A DNA stretch of 64,000 nucleotides from Nannocystis bainbridge (GTDB taxonomy: Bacteria; Myxococcota_A; Polyangia; Nannocystales; Nannocystaceae), in NCBI RefSeq assembly GCF_028368995.1, contig NZ_JAQNDL010000005.1:568501-632500 (forward strand). Reading direction: 5' to 3'. This document shows, in pieces, positions 7,813 through 17,033 of the stretch. Position 1 is the first letter of the stretch. The number at the start of each line of letters is the position of its first letter. The notes beneath the pieces are model-generated. The model did not search any database. It was not told the DNA's origin and was given only the letters and a program-made list of their open reading frames with translations. The position numbers were made by a program, and so were the translations under genes.

Positions 7813-10155
7813 ATGGAGAAGATGAAAACCCTCGCGGCTCGTCGCGCGTACCCGTGTGCGCTTGCGACGGCCCTGTACCTCCTGGCCACCGGATGTGACG
7901 GTGGCGTCGAAGTCTCGATCCACATTACCAGCCCTGCCCCCGAGCCTCCTTGTGGCGACGGCGAGATCGGGCCCGGCGAAGAATGCGACGAAGGGGCCGA
8001 AAACGGCGACGACGCCGCCTGCAAGCTCGATTGCAGCCTCAACGTCTGCGGCGACGGCCACGTCGGTCCGGGCGAGGCCTGCGACGACGGCGACGACGAC
8101 GACGACGACGAATGCAGCAACGCCTGCGCGTTCGGCCCGTCCTGCGGCGACGGCGTCGTCCAGCCTGGCGAGGCCTGCGACGACGGCAACGACATCGACG
8201 ACGACGCCTGCAACAACGCCTGCGTCCTCGCCACCTGCGGCGACGGCATCGTCCAGATCGGCGAGGCCTGCGACGACGGCAACGCCGTCGACACCGACCT
8301 CTGTACCAGCGCGTGCGCGCCCGCCAGCTGCGGCGACGGCTTCATCCAGCCTGGCGAGGGCTGCGACGACGGCGACGTCAACGGCGCGGGCGCAGCCTGT
8401 CGCGCCGACTGCCAGCCCAACGTCTGCGGCGACGGCGACATCGGCCCTGGCGAGGCCTGCGACAACGGCCCGAGCAACGCCGACCACGCCGCCTGCAAGC
8501 TCGACTGCAGCCTCAATTTCTGCGGTGACGGCCACGTCGGCCCGATGGAGGGCTGCGACGACGGCAACGACATCGACGACGACGCCTGCAGCGACGCCTG
8601 CGTGGCCGCCGAGTGCGGCGACGGCGTCGTCCAGGCCACCGAGGCCTGCGACGACGGCAACGGCGACGACACCGACGCCTGCACCAGCGCCTGCACCGCG
8701 GCCGCCTGCGGCGACGGCTTCGTCCAGGCCGGCGAGGCCTGCGACGACGGCAATGACAACAGCGACGGCGGCGATTGCACGCTCGCCTGCGCCGTCGCCA
8801 CCTGCGGAGACGGCCTCGTCCACGATCAGGGGGGCGGCGGCGAGCAGTGCGACGACGGCCTCGCCAACGGCCCCGGCCACGCCTGCCTCGCCGGTTGCCA
8901 GGCCAACGTCTGCGGCGACGGCGACCTCGGACCCGGCGAGGCCTGCGACGACGGCAACCTCGTCGGCGGCGACGGCTGCGGCCCGATGTGCACCCACGAG
9001 GCCTGCGGCAACGAGATCGTCGACGCCCTCGAGCAGTGCGACGACGGCATGGACGGCGACCCGGACGACGGCTGCACCGACGCGTGCATGCTCCCGAGCT
9101 GCGGCGACGGCGTCCTGCAGATCAACGCCGGCGAGCAGTGCGACGACGGCCCCGGCAACAGCGACGCCGGCGAATGCACCGCTGGGTGCACCGTCGCCAC
9201 CTGCGGCGACGGCCACGTCCAGCTCGCGGTCGAGCAGTGCGACGACGGCCCCGGCAACGCCAACACCGGCGCCTGCAAGCTCGACTGCACCCTCGGCTAC
9301 TGCGGCGACGGCTACGTCGGCCCCGGCGAGGCCTGCGACGACGCCGACGCCATCGACAACGACACCTGCAACAACGCGTGCAAGCTGCAGACCTGCGGCG
9401 ACGGCCTCAAGCAGGGCACCGAGCCGTGCGACCTCGGCCCGCTCAACAGCAACACCGGCGCGTGCACCCTCGCCTGCACCCTCGCCGTCTGCGGCGACGG
9501 CTTCGCCCACGAGGGCGTCGAGCCGTGCGACGACGGCAACGCCAACAACACCGACGCCTGCCTGATCGGCTGCGTCGCGGCCACCTGCGGCGACGGCTTC
9601 CTGCGCGCCGGCGTCGAGGCCTGCGACGACGGCAACAACCTCGACGGCGACATGTGCAACGCCGACTGCACCCGGCCCAAGCGCGTGTTCATCACCAGCA
9701 CCACCTACAGCGGCGCCATGGGCAATTACCTCGGCACAAAGAGCAGGTGCCAGACGCGCGCCACCGCGGCCGGCCTGACCGGCACCTGGGACGCCTGGAT
9801 CAGCGTCGCCAGCAGCAGCCCTGTGCTCCGCTTCGTCAAGTCGACGACGCATTACGCCCGCCTCGACGGGACCGAGATCGCCCAGTCGTGGGCCGACCTC
9901 ACTGACGGCAGCATCGACGCGCCGATCAACCTCGACGAATTCGGCGTCCTCGTGCCGACCGCCGGTGTGTGGACCGGCACCTCGGCCACCGGCACCCCGC
10001 TGTCCGACAACTGCAACAGTTGGTCCAACAACTTCTCCAGCGGCAAGGGATACGACGGCCGCAACGACGCCACCGACTTCAACTGGACCGCCCGCTCGCT
10101 CGGCCTGTCGAGCAACTGCTCGATCCTCCAGCGGCTGTACTGCTTCGAGCAGTGA
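7813..10155 (+). CDS. DUF4215-repeat lipoprotein with DUF1554 C-terminus, copy 1
   Basis: 780 residues. Lipoprotein signal ends LATGC at about residue 33. Then come 18 Cys-rich DUF4215 units of about 30-37 residues, consensus CGDGxxxxGExCDDGN, in a continuous array to about residue 620. The C-terminal 150 residues match the DUF1554 type first noted in Leptospira: VFITS at the start, GTWDAWIS, WADLTDG, VWTGT, and a final RLYCFEQ. The repeats are rich in Asp/Asn and disulphides and probably make a stiff, metal-binding stalk that presents the terminal domain. No enzymatic motif seen. First of three tandem paralogues; next gene starts 40 bp after its stop. Confidence 0.85.
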   Translation: MEKMKTLAARRAYPCALATALYLLATGCDGGVEVSIHITSPAPEPPCGDGEIGPGEECDEGAENGDDAACKLDCSLNVCGDGHVGPGEACDDGDDDDDDECSNACAFGPSCGDGVVQPGEACDDGNDIDDDACNNACVLATCGDGIVQIGEACDDGNAVDTDLCTSACAPASCGDGFIQPGEGCDDGDVNGAGAACRADCQPNVCGDGDIGPGEACDNGPSNADHAACKLDCSLNFCGDGHVGPMEGCDDGNDIDDDACSDACVAAECGDGVVQATEACDDGNGDDTDACTSACTAAACGDGFVQAGEACDDGNDNSDGGDCTLACAVATCGDGLVHDQGGGGEQCDDGLANGPGHACLAGCQANVCGDGDLGPGEACDDGNLVGGDGCGPMCTHEACGNEIVDALEQCDDGMDGDPDDGCTDACMLPSCGDGVLQINAGEQCDDGPGNSDAGECTAGCTVATCGDGHVQLAVEQCDDGPGNANTGACKLDCTLGYCGDGYVGPGEACDDADAIDNDTCNNACKLQTCGDGLKQGTEPCDLGPLNSNTGACTLACTLAVCGDGFAHEGVEPCDDGNANNTDACLIGCVAATCGDGFLRAGVEACDDGNNLDGDMCNADCTRPKRVFITSTTYSGAMGNYLGTKSRCQTRATAAGLTGTWDAWISVASSSPVLRFVKSTTHYARLDGTEIAQSWADLTDGSIDAPINLDEFGVLVPTAGVWTGTSATGTPLSDNCNSWSNNFSSGKGYDGRNDATDFNWTARSLGLSSNCSILQRLYCFEQ

Positions 10156-10195
10156 CCCTACCCGCGCCATCGACGACTCTGGAGATTTCACAGTC

Positions 10196-12451
10196 ATGAC
10201 CATGAAGCTTCACTCCGTTCATTCCCTGCGCGCGGGCCTGCTCGCGGCCGGGCTGCTGCTCGCGGCCTCCGGCTGCGACAGCGCCCTCGACGTCGCCGTC
10301 GACATCAACGTCTCCTCCGGCGGCTCCGCCGGCAGCGCCTGCGGCGACGACCAAATCGGCCCCGGCGAGCAATGCGACGACGGCCCCGAGAACGGCCCCG
10401 GCAAGGCCTGCCTCGCCGATTGCCAGACCAACGTCTGCGGCGACGGCGACATCGGCCCCGGCGAGCTGTGCGACGACGGCGACGACAACGGCTTCGACGC
10501 CCCCTGCACCGATCAATGCCAGCCGGCCGCCTGCGGCGACGGCTTCGTCGGCCCTGGCGAGACTTGCGACGACGGCAACGCCATCGACACCGACCTCTGC
10601 ACCTCCGCCTGTCTGCCCGCCGCCTGCGGCGACGGCTTCCATCAATCCGCGGTCGGCGAGCAATGCGACGACGGCGGCGCCAACGGCCCCTCCGGCGCAT
10701 GTCGCAGCAATTGCACGACCAACGTCTGCGGCGACGGCGACATCGGCCCCGGCGAATCATGCGACAACGGCCCGAGCAACGCCAATAACGCCGCCTGCAA
10801 GCTCGACTGCGCCCTCGGCGTGTGCGGCGACGGCCACGTCGGCCCGATGGAGGGCTGCGACGACGGCAACGCCATCGACCTCGACGCCTGCAGCAACACC
10901 TGCGTCGCCGCCACCTGCGGCGACGGCCTGGTCCAGGCCACCGAGGCCTGTGACGACGGCAACGCCAGCGACACCGACCTGTGCACCACCGCCTGCACCC
11001 CCGCCGCCTGCGGCGACGGCCACCTGCAGCCCGGCGAGGCCTGCGACGACGGCAATGACAACAGCAACGGCGGCGACTGCACCCTCGCCTGCGCGCTCGC
11101 GGCCTGCGGCGACGGCCTCCTCCACGCCCAGGGCGGCGGCGGCGAAGAATGCGACGAGGGCCTCGCCAATGGCCCCGGCCACGCCTGCCTCGCCGACTGT
11201 CAGCTCAACGTCTGCGGCGACGGCGACCTCGGCCCCGGCGAGGCCTGCGACGACGGCAACCTCACCGCCGGCGACGGCTGCAGCCCCGTATGCGCCCTCG
11301 AGGGCTGCGGCAACGGCGTCGTCGATCCGGGCGAGCCGTGCGACGACGGAGCCGACGGCGATCAGAACGACGGCTGCACCGACGCCTGCACCCTGCCGGT
11401 GTGCGGCGACGGCCTCGTCCAGCCGAGCATCGGCGAGCAGTGCGACGCCGGCCCGGGCAACAGCAACAGCGGCGCCTGCACCCTGACCTGCAAGCACGCC
11501 ACCTGCGGCGACGGCCACGTGCGGCTCGCGGTCGAACAGTGCGACCAGGGCGCGGCCAACGGCAACGACAAGCCGTGCAAGCTCGACTGCACCGGCGCCG
11601 TGTGTGGCGACGGCGTGGTCGGCCCCGGCGAGGCCTGCGACGACGCCGACGAGGACGACGACGACGAGTGCACCAGCGCGTGCAAGGCCATGACCTGCGG
11701 CGACGGCGAGGTCCAGGTCGGCGAGCAGTGCGACGACGGCCCCGCCAACGACAACCTCGGCGCCTGCACCCTGTTCTGCCTCGAGGCCAGCTGCGGCGAC
11801 GGCTTCCTCCAGACCGGCGAGGCCTGCGACGACGGTGACGGCGACGACGGCGACGCCTGCCGCACCAACTGCGAGGCCGCCACCTGCGGCGACGGCGTGG
11901 TGTGGGTCGGCCACGAGCAGTGCGACGACGCCAACGACGACGACACCGACGCTTGCAAGTCCGACTGCACCGTGCCGAAGCGCGTGTTCGTCACCGCCGT
12001 CACCTACAACGGCAACCTCGGCGGCCTCGTCGGCGGCAAGGCCAAGTGCCAGGCCCGCGCCGACGCGGCCGACCTCGGCGGCACCTGGGACGCGTGGTTC
12101 GGCGTCACCAACAGCTCTCCGGCGACGCGCTTCGTCAAGGCGGCCGGCGGCTATCGTCGCCTCGACGGCGTGGTCGTGGCCGACAATTGGGCCGACCTGA
12201 TCGACGGCAGCCTCGACGCGCCCATCAACGTCAACGAGTTCGGCGGCCTCGCCGGCGCCCAGGGCGTGTGGACCGGCACCCTGCAGACCGGCGTGGTGAC
12301 CGGCTCCCGCTGCAACGACTGGACCTACGGCGCGGCCGAGCTGTGGGGCGCGTACGAGGGTCGCACCAACCTCGTCGACGTCGGCTGGACCTACCTCGGG
12401 GCGCAGGTCCTTTGCAACCAGCAGCGCCGCCTCTACTGCTTCGAACAATGA
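10196..12451 (+). CDS. DUF4215-repeat lipoprotein with DUF1554 C-terminus, copy 2
   Basis: 751 residues, same architecture as its upstream neighbour: lipobox ASGC at about residue 27, 17 DUF4215 units, DUF1554 domain at the end (VFVTAVTYNGNLGG, GTWDAWFG, VWTGT, final LYCFEQ). I start at the ATG at 10196 because GGAG at 10181-10184 is 11 nt upstream; the ATG at 10202 is too far. Individual repeat variants occur in the same order as in copies 1 and 3, for example the CGDGHVGPMEGC unit and the unit with a GGGGE insertion. This shows that whole genes were duplicated after the internal array formed. Likely co-transcribed with both neighbours. Confidence 0.85.
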   Translation: MTMKLHSVHSLRAGLLAAGLLLAASGCDSALDVAVDINVSSGGSAGSACGDDQIGPGEQCDDGPENGPGKACLADCQTNVCGDGDIGPGELCDDGDDNGFDAPCTDQCQPAACGDGFVGPGETCDDGNAIDTDLCTSACLPAACGDGFHQSAVGEQCDDGGANGPSGACRSNCTTNVCGDGDIGPGESCDNGPSNANNAACKLDCALGVCGDGHVGPMEGCDDGNAIDLDACSNTCVAATCGDGLVQATEACDDGNASDTDLCTTACTPAACGDGHLQPGEACDDGNDNSNGGDCTLACALAACGDGLLHAQGGGGEECDEGLANGPGHACLADCQLNVCGDGDLGPGEACDDGNLTAGDGCSPVCALEGCGNGVVDPGEPCDDGADGDQNDGCTDACTLPVCGDGLVQPSIGEQCDAGPGNSNSGACTLTCKHATCGDGHVRLAVEQCDQGAANGNDKPCKLDCTGAVCGDGVVGPGEACDDADEDDDDECTSACKAMTCGDGEVQVGEQCDDGPANDNLGACTLFCLEASCGDGFLQTGEACDDGDGDDGDACRTNCEAATCGDGVVWVGHEQCDDANDDDTDACKSDCTVPKRVFVTAVTYNGNLGGLVGGKAKCQARADAADLGGTWDAWFGVTNSSPATRFVKAAGGYRRLDGVVVADNWADLIDGSLDAPINVNEFGGLAGAQGVWTGTLQTGVVTGSRCNDWTYGAAELWGAYEGRTNLVDVGWTYLGAQVLCNQQRRLYCFEQ

Positions 12452-12483
12452 CCCGCGCGACCCAGAATCACAGGAGAATCGAC

Positions 12484-14841
12484 ATGACCCACTCTTTCAT
12501 TCGTACTACTGGTATTCGCGCGGGCCTGTTCACCGGCGCCCTGCTGCTCGCGGCCGCCGGCTGCGACGCCGACGTCGGCGTCAACCTCGACGTCGAGCCC
12601 CCGAACCTCACCGGCGGCGGCAGCGGCGGCGGCAACCTCAGCGTGTGCGGCGACGGCCAGCTCGGCTACGGCGAGGAGTGCGACCTCGGCGTCGCCAACG
12701 GCCCCGGCAGCGCGTGTCGCACCAATTGCCTGCTCAACGTCTGCGGCGACCACGAGGTCGGCGCCTACGAGGAGTGCGACCTCGGCCAGGCCAACGGCGA
12801 CGACAAGGCCTGCACCGCCGAGTGTCTGCTCGCCACCTGCGGCGACGGCCTGCTCGGCCCCGGCGAGCCGTGCGACGACGGCAACGGCGTCGACGGCGAC
12901 GCCTGCACCAACGCCTGCACCCTGCCCGACTGCGGCGACGGCATCATCCAGGTGCTCGAGGCCTGCGACGACGGCAACACCGTCGACGACGACGCCTGCA
13001 GCAACGTCTGCGTCGCGGCCGTGTGCGGCGACGGCGACCTGCAGCCCGGCGCCGGCGAGCAGTGCGACAACGGCCCGGCCAACGGCCCCGCCGCCGCCTG
13101 TCGCGCCAATTGTCTGCTCAACACCTGCGGTGACGGCAACCTCGGCCCCGGCGAGGCCTGCGACAACGGGGTCAACAACGCCGACCACGCCGCCTGCAAG
13201 CTCGATTGCACGATCGGCGTGTGCGGCGACGGCCACGTCGGGCCGATGGAGGGCTGCGACGACGGCAACGCCGTCAACAACGACGCCTGCTCCAACGCGT
13301 GCAAGCTCCCGACCTGCGGCGACGCCATCGTCCAGGCCACCGAGGCCTGCGACGACGGCAACAAGTCCAACACCGACAACTGCACCAACACCTGCACGGC
13401 CAAGGCCTGCGGCGACGGCTACTCCCAGCCCGGCGAGAGCTGCGACCTGGGCGCCAACAACAGCAACGGCAACATCTGCACGCTCAGCTGCAAGTACGCG
13501 ACCTGCGGCGACGGCCTCCTCTACAACCAGGGCAGCGGCACCGAGCAGTGCGACAACGGCCCCAACAACGGCGCCAACAAGGCCTGCCTCGCCAACTGCA
13601 AGATCAATATCTGCGGCAACGGCGATCGCGGCCCCGGCGAGGCCTGCGACGACGGCAACCTCGTCAGCGGCGACGGCTGCAGCTCGCTGTGCGCGATCGA
13701 GGCCTGCGGCAATGGCATCGTCGATCAGGGCGAGCAGTGCGACGACGGCATGGATCACGATCAGGACGACGGGTGCACCGACCTGTGCCGCTTCCCCGCG
13801 TGCGGCGACGGCTTCACCCAGGCGAGCCTCGGCGAGACCTGCGACGCCGCCAATGTCAACAGCGACAGCGGCGCGTGCACGCTGAGCTGCAAGCTCGCGA
13901 CCTGCGGCGACGGCCACCTGCAGCTCGGCGTCGAGCAGTGCGACGGCGGCGACGACAACGGCGAGGACCAGCCCTGCAAGCCCGACTGCACCGGCGGCAT
14001 CTGCGGCGACGGCTTCGTCTCACCGACCGAGCCGTGCGACGACGCCAACCTCGTCAACGAGGACGGCTGCACCAACGTCTGCAAGCTGCCGACCTGCGGC
14101 GACGGCTTCCTGCAGGCCGGCGAGCCGTGCGACGAGGGCGAGGCCAACGACAACGGCGGCACCTGCACCCTCGCGTGCACCCTGCCCGCCTGCGGCGACG
14201 GCTTCCTTCAGGCCGGCGAGGCCTGCGACGACGGCAACCTCGTGCAGACCGACGACTGCCTCAACAACTGCCAGCTGCCGGTGTGCGGCGACGGCTTCGT
14301 GTGGGCCGGCCACGAGACCTGCGAGGACCTCAACACCGCCGAGGCCGACGGCTGCTTCGCCTGCACCGCCGCCCGGCGCGTGTTCGTCACCAGCACCTTC
14401 TACGACGGCAACCTCGGCGGCCTCGCCGGCGCCGCCGCGAAGTGCCAGGAGCGCGCCCTCGCGGCCGGCCTCGGCGGCACCTGGGACGTCTGGCTCAGCA
14501 CCGACGAGAGCACCCCGCTGGCCCGCCTGGTGCCGTCCCTCGCCGGCTACCGGCGGCGCGACAGCGTCATCGTCGCCAACACGTTCGCCGACCTGACCGA
14601 CGGCACCGTCGACATCGCCATCAACGTGACCGAGACCCTGTCCTCGGTCGCGGCCTCGGACGTGTGGACCGGCACCACCTCCGCCGGCCTCCTGGCGACC
14701 CACCACTGCTCCAACTGGACGAGCAACAACGCCGCCCTGTCGGGCCGGATCGGCCGCACCAGCCTGACCAACCTCGGTTGGACCGACTCGACGGTCGGCG
14801 CCTGCAACACCGCCCGTCGCCTGTACTGCGTCGAGCTCTGA
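12484..14841 (+). CDS. DUF4215-repeat lipoprotein with DUF1554 C-terminus, copy 3
   Basis: 785 residues. Lipobox AAGC at about residue 27, a short GGGSGGG linker, 18 DUF4215 units and a terminal DUF1554 domain (VFVTSTFYDGNLGG, GTWDVWLS, VWTGT, final LYCVEL). AGGAG at 12472-12476 lies 7 nt before the ATG, the strongest ribosome site of the trio. It is the most diverged copy in its repeats but keeps the order of unit variants. A hairpin with a following T-rich stretch (14863-14891) lies about 20 bp after the stop and probably ends the three-gene transcript. Confidence 0.85.
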   Translation: MTHSFIRTTGIRAGLFTGALLLAAAGCDADVGVNLDVEPPNLTGGGSGGGNLSVCGDGQLGYGEECDLGVANGPGSACRTNCLLNVCGDHEVGAYEECDLGQANGDDKACTAECLLATCGDGLLGPGEPCDDGNGVDGDACTNACTLPDCGDGIIQVLEACDDGNTVDDDACSNVCVAAVCGDGDLQPGAGEQCDNGPANGPAAACRANCLLNTCGDGNLGPGEACDNGVNNADHAACKLDCTIGVCGDGHVGPMEGCDDGNAVNNDACSNACKLPTCGDAIVQATEACDDGNKSNTDNCTNTCTAKACGDGYSQPGESCDLGANNSNGNICTLSCKYATCGDGLLYNQGSGTEQCDNGPNNGANKACLANCKINICGNGDRGPGEACDDGNLVSGDGCSSLCAIEACGNGIVDQGEQCDDGMDHDQDDGCTDLCRFPACGDGFTQASLGETCDAANVNSDSGACTLSCKLATCGDGHLQLGVEQCDGGDDNGEDQPCKPDCTGGICGDGFVSPTEPCDDANLVNEDGCTNVCKLPTCGDGFLQAGEPCDEGEANDNGGTCTLACTLPACGDGFLQAGEACDDGNLVQTDDCLNNCQLPVCGDGFVWAGHETCEDLNTAEADGCFACTAARRVFVTSTFYDGNLGGLAGAAAKCQERALAAGLGGTWDVWLSTDESTPLARLVPSLAGYRRRDSVIVANTFADLTDGTVDIAINVTETLSSVAASDVWTGTTSAGLLATHHCSNWTSNNAALSGRIGRTSLTNLGWTDSTVGACNTARRLYCVEL

Positions 14842-14862
14842 GCGCCGCGCCCGCGCGAGGCG

Positions 14863-14891
14863 ACTGCCGGCACTCTCGGGTGACCGGCAGT
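14863..14891 (+). terminator. Hairpin terminator after the DUF4215 cluster
   Basis: ACTGCCGG (14863-14870) pairs with CCGGCAGT (14884-14891) across a 13-nt loop. TCGTCTTT follows. It lies 21 bp after the stop of copy 3. Confidence 0.55.
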
Positions 14892-15252
14892 TCGTCTTTC
14901 GCCGGCCGCCGGGACCGCGAAGATCATCCTCTACACGATCGACCTGCGGAGCGCCGCGAGAGCGCGCGGAGGAGCGCCTCGTCCGACGGCTGCAGACCGC
15001 TCGCGCGCTGTCGTCGCGCCCGGTGTGCCCGGATCTCGCCGAGGCTCGCGCACTCGCGGTCGAAGTCTCCGCCCTTCGTGTGTGGCGAAGGCCCGACGCG
15101 CGGGTTCGACGGCATGGGAACCCCTCGATCGATCGCCCCTGGACTTCACCTTGCCGCGCGCGTCCGCATCGCCCCGGTCCCCGAATGGTCGACCTCGCGC
15201 CTCGGCGCGACCTCTCGCCGCGAAATCACGGAGCCCGTCGGGACGATGGTGT

Positions 15253-15258
15253 TAGTAT
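15253..15258 (+). promoter_or_regulatory. Candidate extended -10 (TAGTAT) for gene at 15265
   Basis: TGTTAGTAT: extended TGN plus TANNNT, ending 6 nt before the ATG at 15265. Supports a leaderless transcript. Confidence 0.5.
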
Positions 15259-15264
15259 CCGCCG

Positions 15265-16857
15265 ATGCTCTGTTCGCGTGCCTTGGTGGTCCTCTCATCG
15301 TTCGTCCTCTCTTCCCTCGTCGTCGCGTGTGGCGACTCCAGCTCCGGACCTACCAGTCAGGCATCCGCGAGCGAGTCCGGCGCCACGGACCCGAGCACCG
15401 GCAGCACCGCCAATCTCCCGACCAGCACCAGCAACGGCACCGACCCGACCACCGACGGTACCAACGGCAACAGCAACAGCGACGGCACCACCACCAGCAC
15501 CAGCACCAGCACCACGACGACTTCGACGACCACCGTCGACCCGTCGACCACCTCGACCGAGACGACGATGGGCGTCGACACGACGACCACCACCGGCGGC
15601 TTCAAGTTCGACCTCGGCCAGCAGGCCGACGTCGACGTCGTCATGCCGGGCAAGGGCTCGTGTCGGCCGTCCGAGACCTACGGCGCCGCTGGCGGCTTCC
15701 CGAAGTACACGGACCCGGCGTTCGCCCCGTTCCTCGAGAAGTCGATCGCCATCGTCACCCACACCGTGCACAACCCGGCGCCGAACGACTTCGCGCTGAC
15801 GATCGTCGACATCTCGGGCGACGCGCCGCCGCCCAACACCAACTACCTCGCGCCGCTCTACCACCACTCGAGCTGGACCTCGGCCAACCTCGGGCGGATC
15901 TTCGGCGTGACGCTCGACTCCGACGGCAACATCTACGTCGCCGCGACGACCGCCTACGGCGCCAACCCGACGCCCGCGGTGATCAAGCGCATCGACAGCG
16001 TCACCGGCGTGATCTCGACCTTCGCCACCCTGCCGAACAACGGCCCCGCGTTCGGCAACCTCAACTATGACTGCGTCAGCGAGACGATCTACGTCAGCAA
16101 CTTCGAGGACGGCCGCATCTACCAGGTCGACCTGAACGGCCAGGTCGTCAGCACCTTCCACCACGCCAGCAAGACGGTGTCGATGGGCCTGCCCAACGAT
16201 CCGGGCGAGCCCAACGGCGCCTACGCCCCGCTCGGCGAGCGCCCGTGGGCCGTGCAGTCCAACGCCGGCCGGCTCTACTACAGCCTGTGGGTCGAGCACA
16301 GCAACATGCCCAACCCGAACCGCGAGAACGAGGTCTGGTCGGTCGGCTACGTCGACGAGACCGGCGTCATCGACCCCAGCACCGCCAAGCTGGAGTTCTC
16401 GCTGCCGACCATCGGCGGCGGCCAGGGCTCGAGCCCGGTGTCCGACATCAGCTTCGCCCAGACCGGCTGGATGCTGGTGGCGCAGCGGACCATGATCCAG
16501 GACAACGTCACCTCGGCCCACCAGTCGACCACGTTCGAGTACGACTACCAGAACGGCCAGTGGGTGTTCCTCGGCACCACCTACGTCGTCGGCGAGCTGC
16601 TGCCCTACAGCGCCTGCGGCGGCGTCGACCACTCGTTCGAGGAGGACGGCTACGTGTGGATGACGGGCGACGCGCTCGACTTCTACACCCCCAACGTCGT
16701 CTACGGCCTGCAGGGCACGCCCTACGGCGGCGGCGGCATCGCCACCAGCACGATCATCGACCTCGACCACGAGATCGTGAACCAGGACAAGGGCATCTAC
16801 GGCGACGTCGAGATCCCGATCCCCGGCGACGCGACCCCGGTGCCCCCGCCGATGTGA
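15265..16857 (+). CDS. Propeller-like surface lipoprotein
   Basis: 530 residues. Signal peptide and lipobox (SSLVVAC, about residues 17-23), then a Ser/Thr/Asn-rich linker of about 90 residues. The C-terminal 410 residues contain blades typical of NHL/SMP-30-like beta-propellers: IFGVTLDSDGNIYVAA, YVSNFEDGRIYQVDLNG, VWSVGYVDETG, GYVWMTGDALD. The N-terminal part of the mature domain resembles a small beta-sandwich. Probably binds a ligand or partner at the cell surface; no catalytic residues can be assigned. TAGTAT sits 6 nt before the ATG. A strong hairpin terminator follows 26 bp after the stop. Confidence 0.7.
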   Translation: MLCSRALVVLSSFVLSSLVVACGDSSSGPTSQASASESGATDPSTGSTANLPTSTSNGTDPTTDGTNGNSNSDGTTTSTSTSTTTTSTTTVDPSTTSTETTMGVDTTTTTGGFKFDLGQQADVDVVMPGKGSCRPSETYGAAGGFPKYTDPAFAPFLEKSIAIVTHTVHNPAPNDFALTIVDISGDAPPPNTNYLAPLYHHSSWTSANLGRIFGVTLDSDGNIYVAATTAYGANPTPAVIKRIDSVTGVISTFATLPNNGPAFGNLNYDCVSETIYVSNFEDGRIYQVDLNGQVVSTFHHASKTVSMGLPNDPGEPNGAYAPLGERPWAVQSNAGRLYYSLWVEHSNMPNPNRENEVWSVGYVDETGVIDPSTAKLEFSLPTIGGGQGSSPVSDISFAQTGWMLVAQRTMIQDNVTSAHQSTTFEYDYQNGQWVFLGTTYVVGELLPYSACGGVDHSFEEDGYVWMTGDALDFYTPNVVYGLQGTPYGGGGIATSTIIDLDHEIVNQDKGIYGDVEIPIPGDATPVPPPM

Positions 16858-16882
16858 TCGGCGCCCACGCGCCGTGAAAGAC

Positions 16883-16917
16883 CGAGGTCCCCTCGCCGCG
16901 CGGCGACGGGGACCTCG
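16883..16917 (+). terminator. Strong hairpin terminator
   Basis: CGAGGTCCCC (16883-16892) pairs with GGGGACCTCG (16908-16917). Between them lies a perfect 14-bp inner palindrome (16893-16906) and one unpaired C. CTCGTTTCGT follows. It lies 26 bp after the lipoprotein stop and before the convergent lysyl oxidase gene, so it may act in both directions. Confidence 0.65.
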
Positions 16918-16971
16918 CTCGTTTCGTCGTCCCACCGCGCCCGACGGGTCACCGCGCTCGCGCGACGATGC

Positions 16972-16998
16972 GGTCCCGCTCGCCGCACGACGGGGACC
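16972..16998 (-). terminator. Weaker hairpin sharing sequence with 16883-16917
   Basis: GGTCCC (16972-16977) pairs with GGGACC (16993-16998) across a 15-nt loop. It reuses the 13-mer GACGGGGACCTCG found in the neighbouring terminator and in the end of the lysyl oxidase gene. Probably the terminator of the minus-strand gene. Confidence 0.4.
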
Positions 16999-17033
16999 TC
17001 GCACGAGTCACCGCCGCGCTCGCGCGAACGGCC

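Larger units (their letters stand above)
7813..14841 (+). repeat. Tandem triplication of a DUF4215-DUF1554 gene
   Basis: Three head-to-tail genes separated by 40 and 32 bp share domain order, lipoprotein signal, repeat-variant order and C-terminal domain. Internally they contain 18, 17 and 18 Cys-repeat units. Confidence 0.85.
14842..15264. other. Intergenic region without a supported gene
   Basis: 423 bp between the DUF4215 cluster and the propeller-like lipoprotein. It holds the terminator hairpin at 14863-14891 and, at its right end, the -10-like TAGTAT. Open frames on both strands are Arg/Pro-rich and not gene-like. Confidence 0.5.

Noticed and set aside
7693..12448. Large antisense frames (for example 7693-10203 and 10757-12448 minus) opposite the DUF4215 cluster
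   Set aside because: They are Ala/Val-rich mirror images caused by the codon bias of the GAC-GGC repeats. No start signals or domains.
7900..14400. Regular DNA repeats that might suggest a CRISPR array
   Set aside because: The repeat is the coding unit of DUF4215 with continuous open frame and no spacers.
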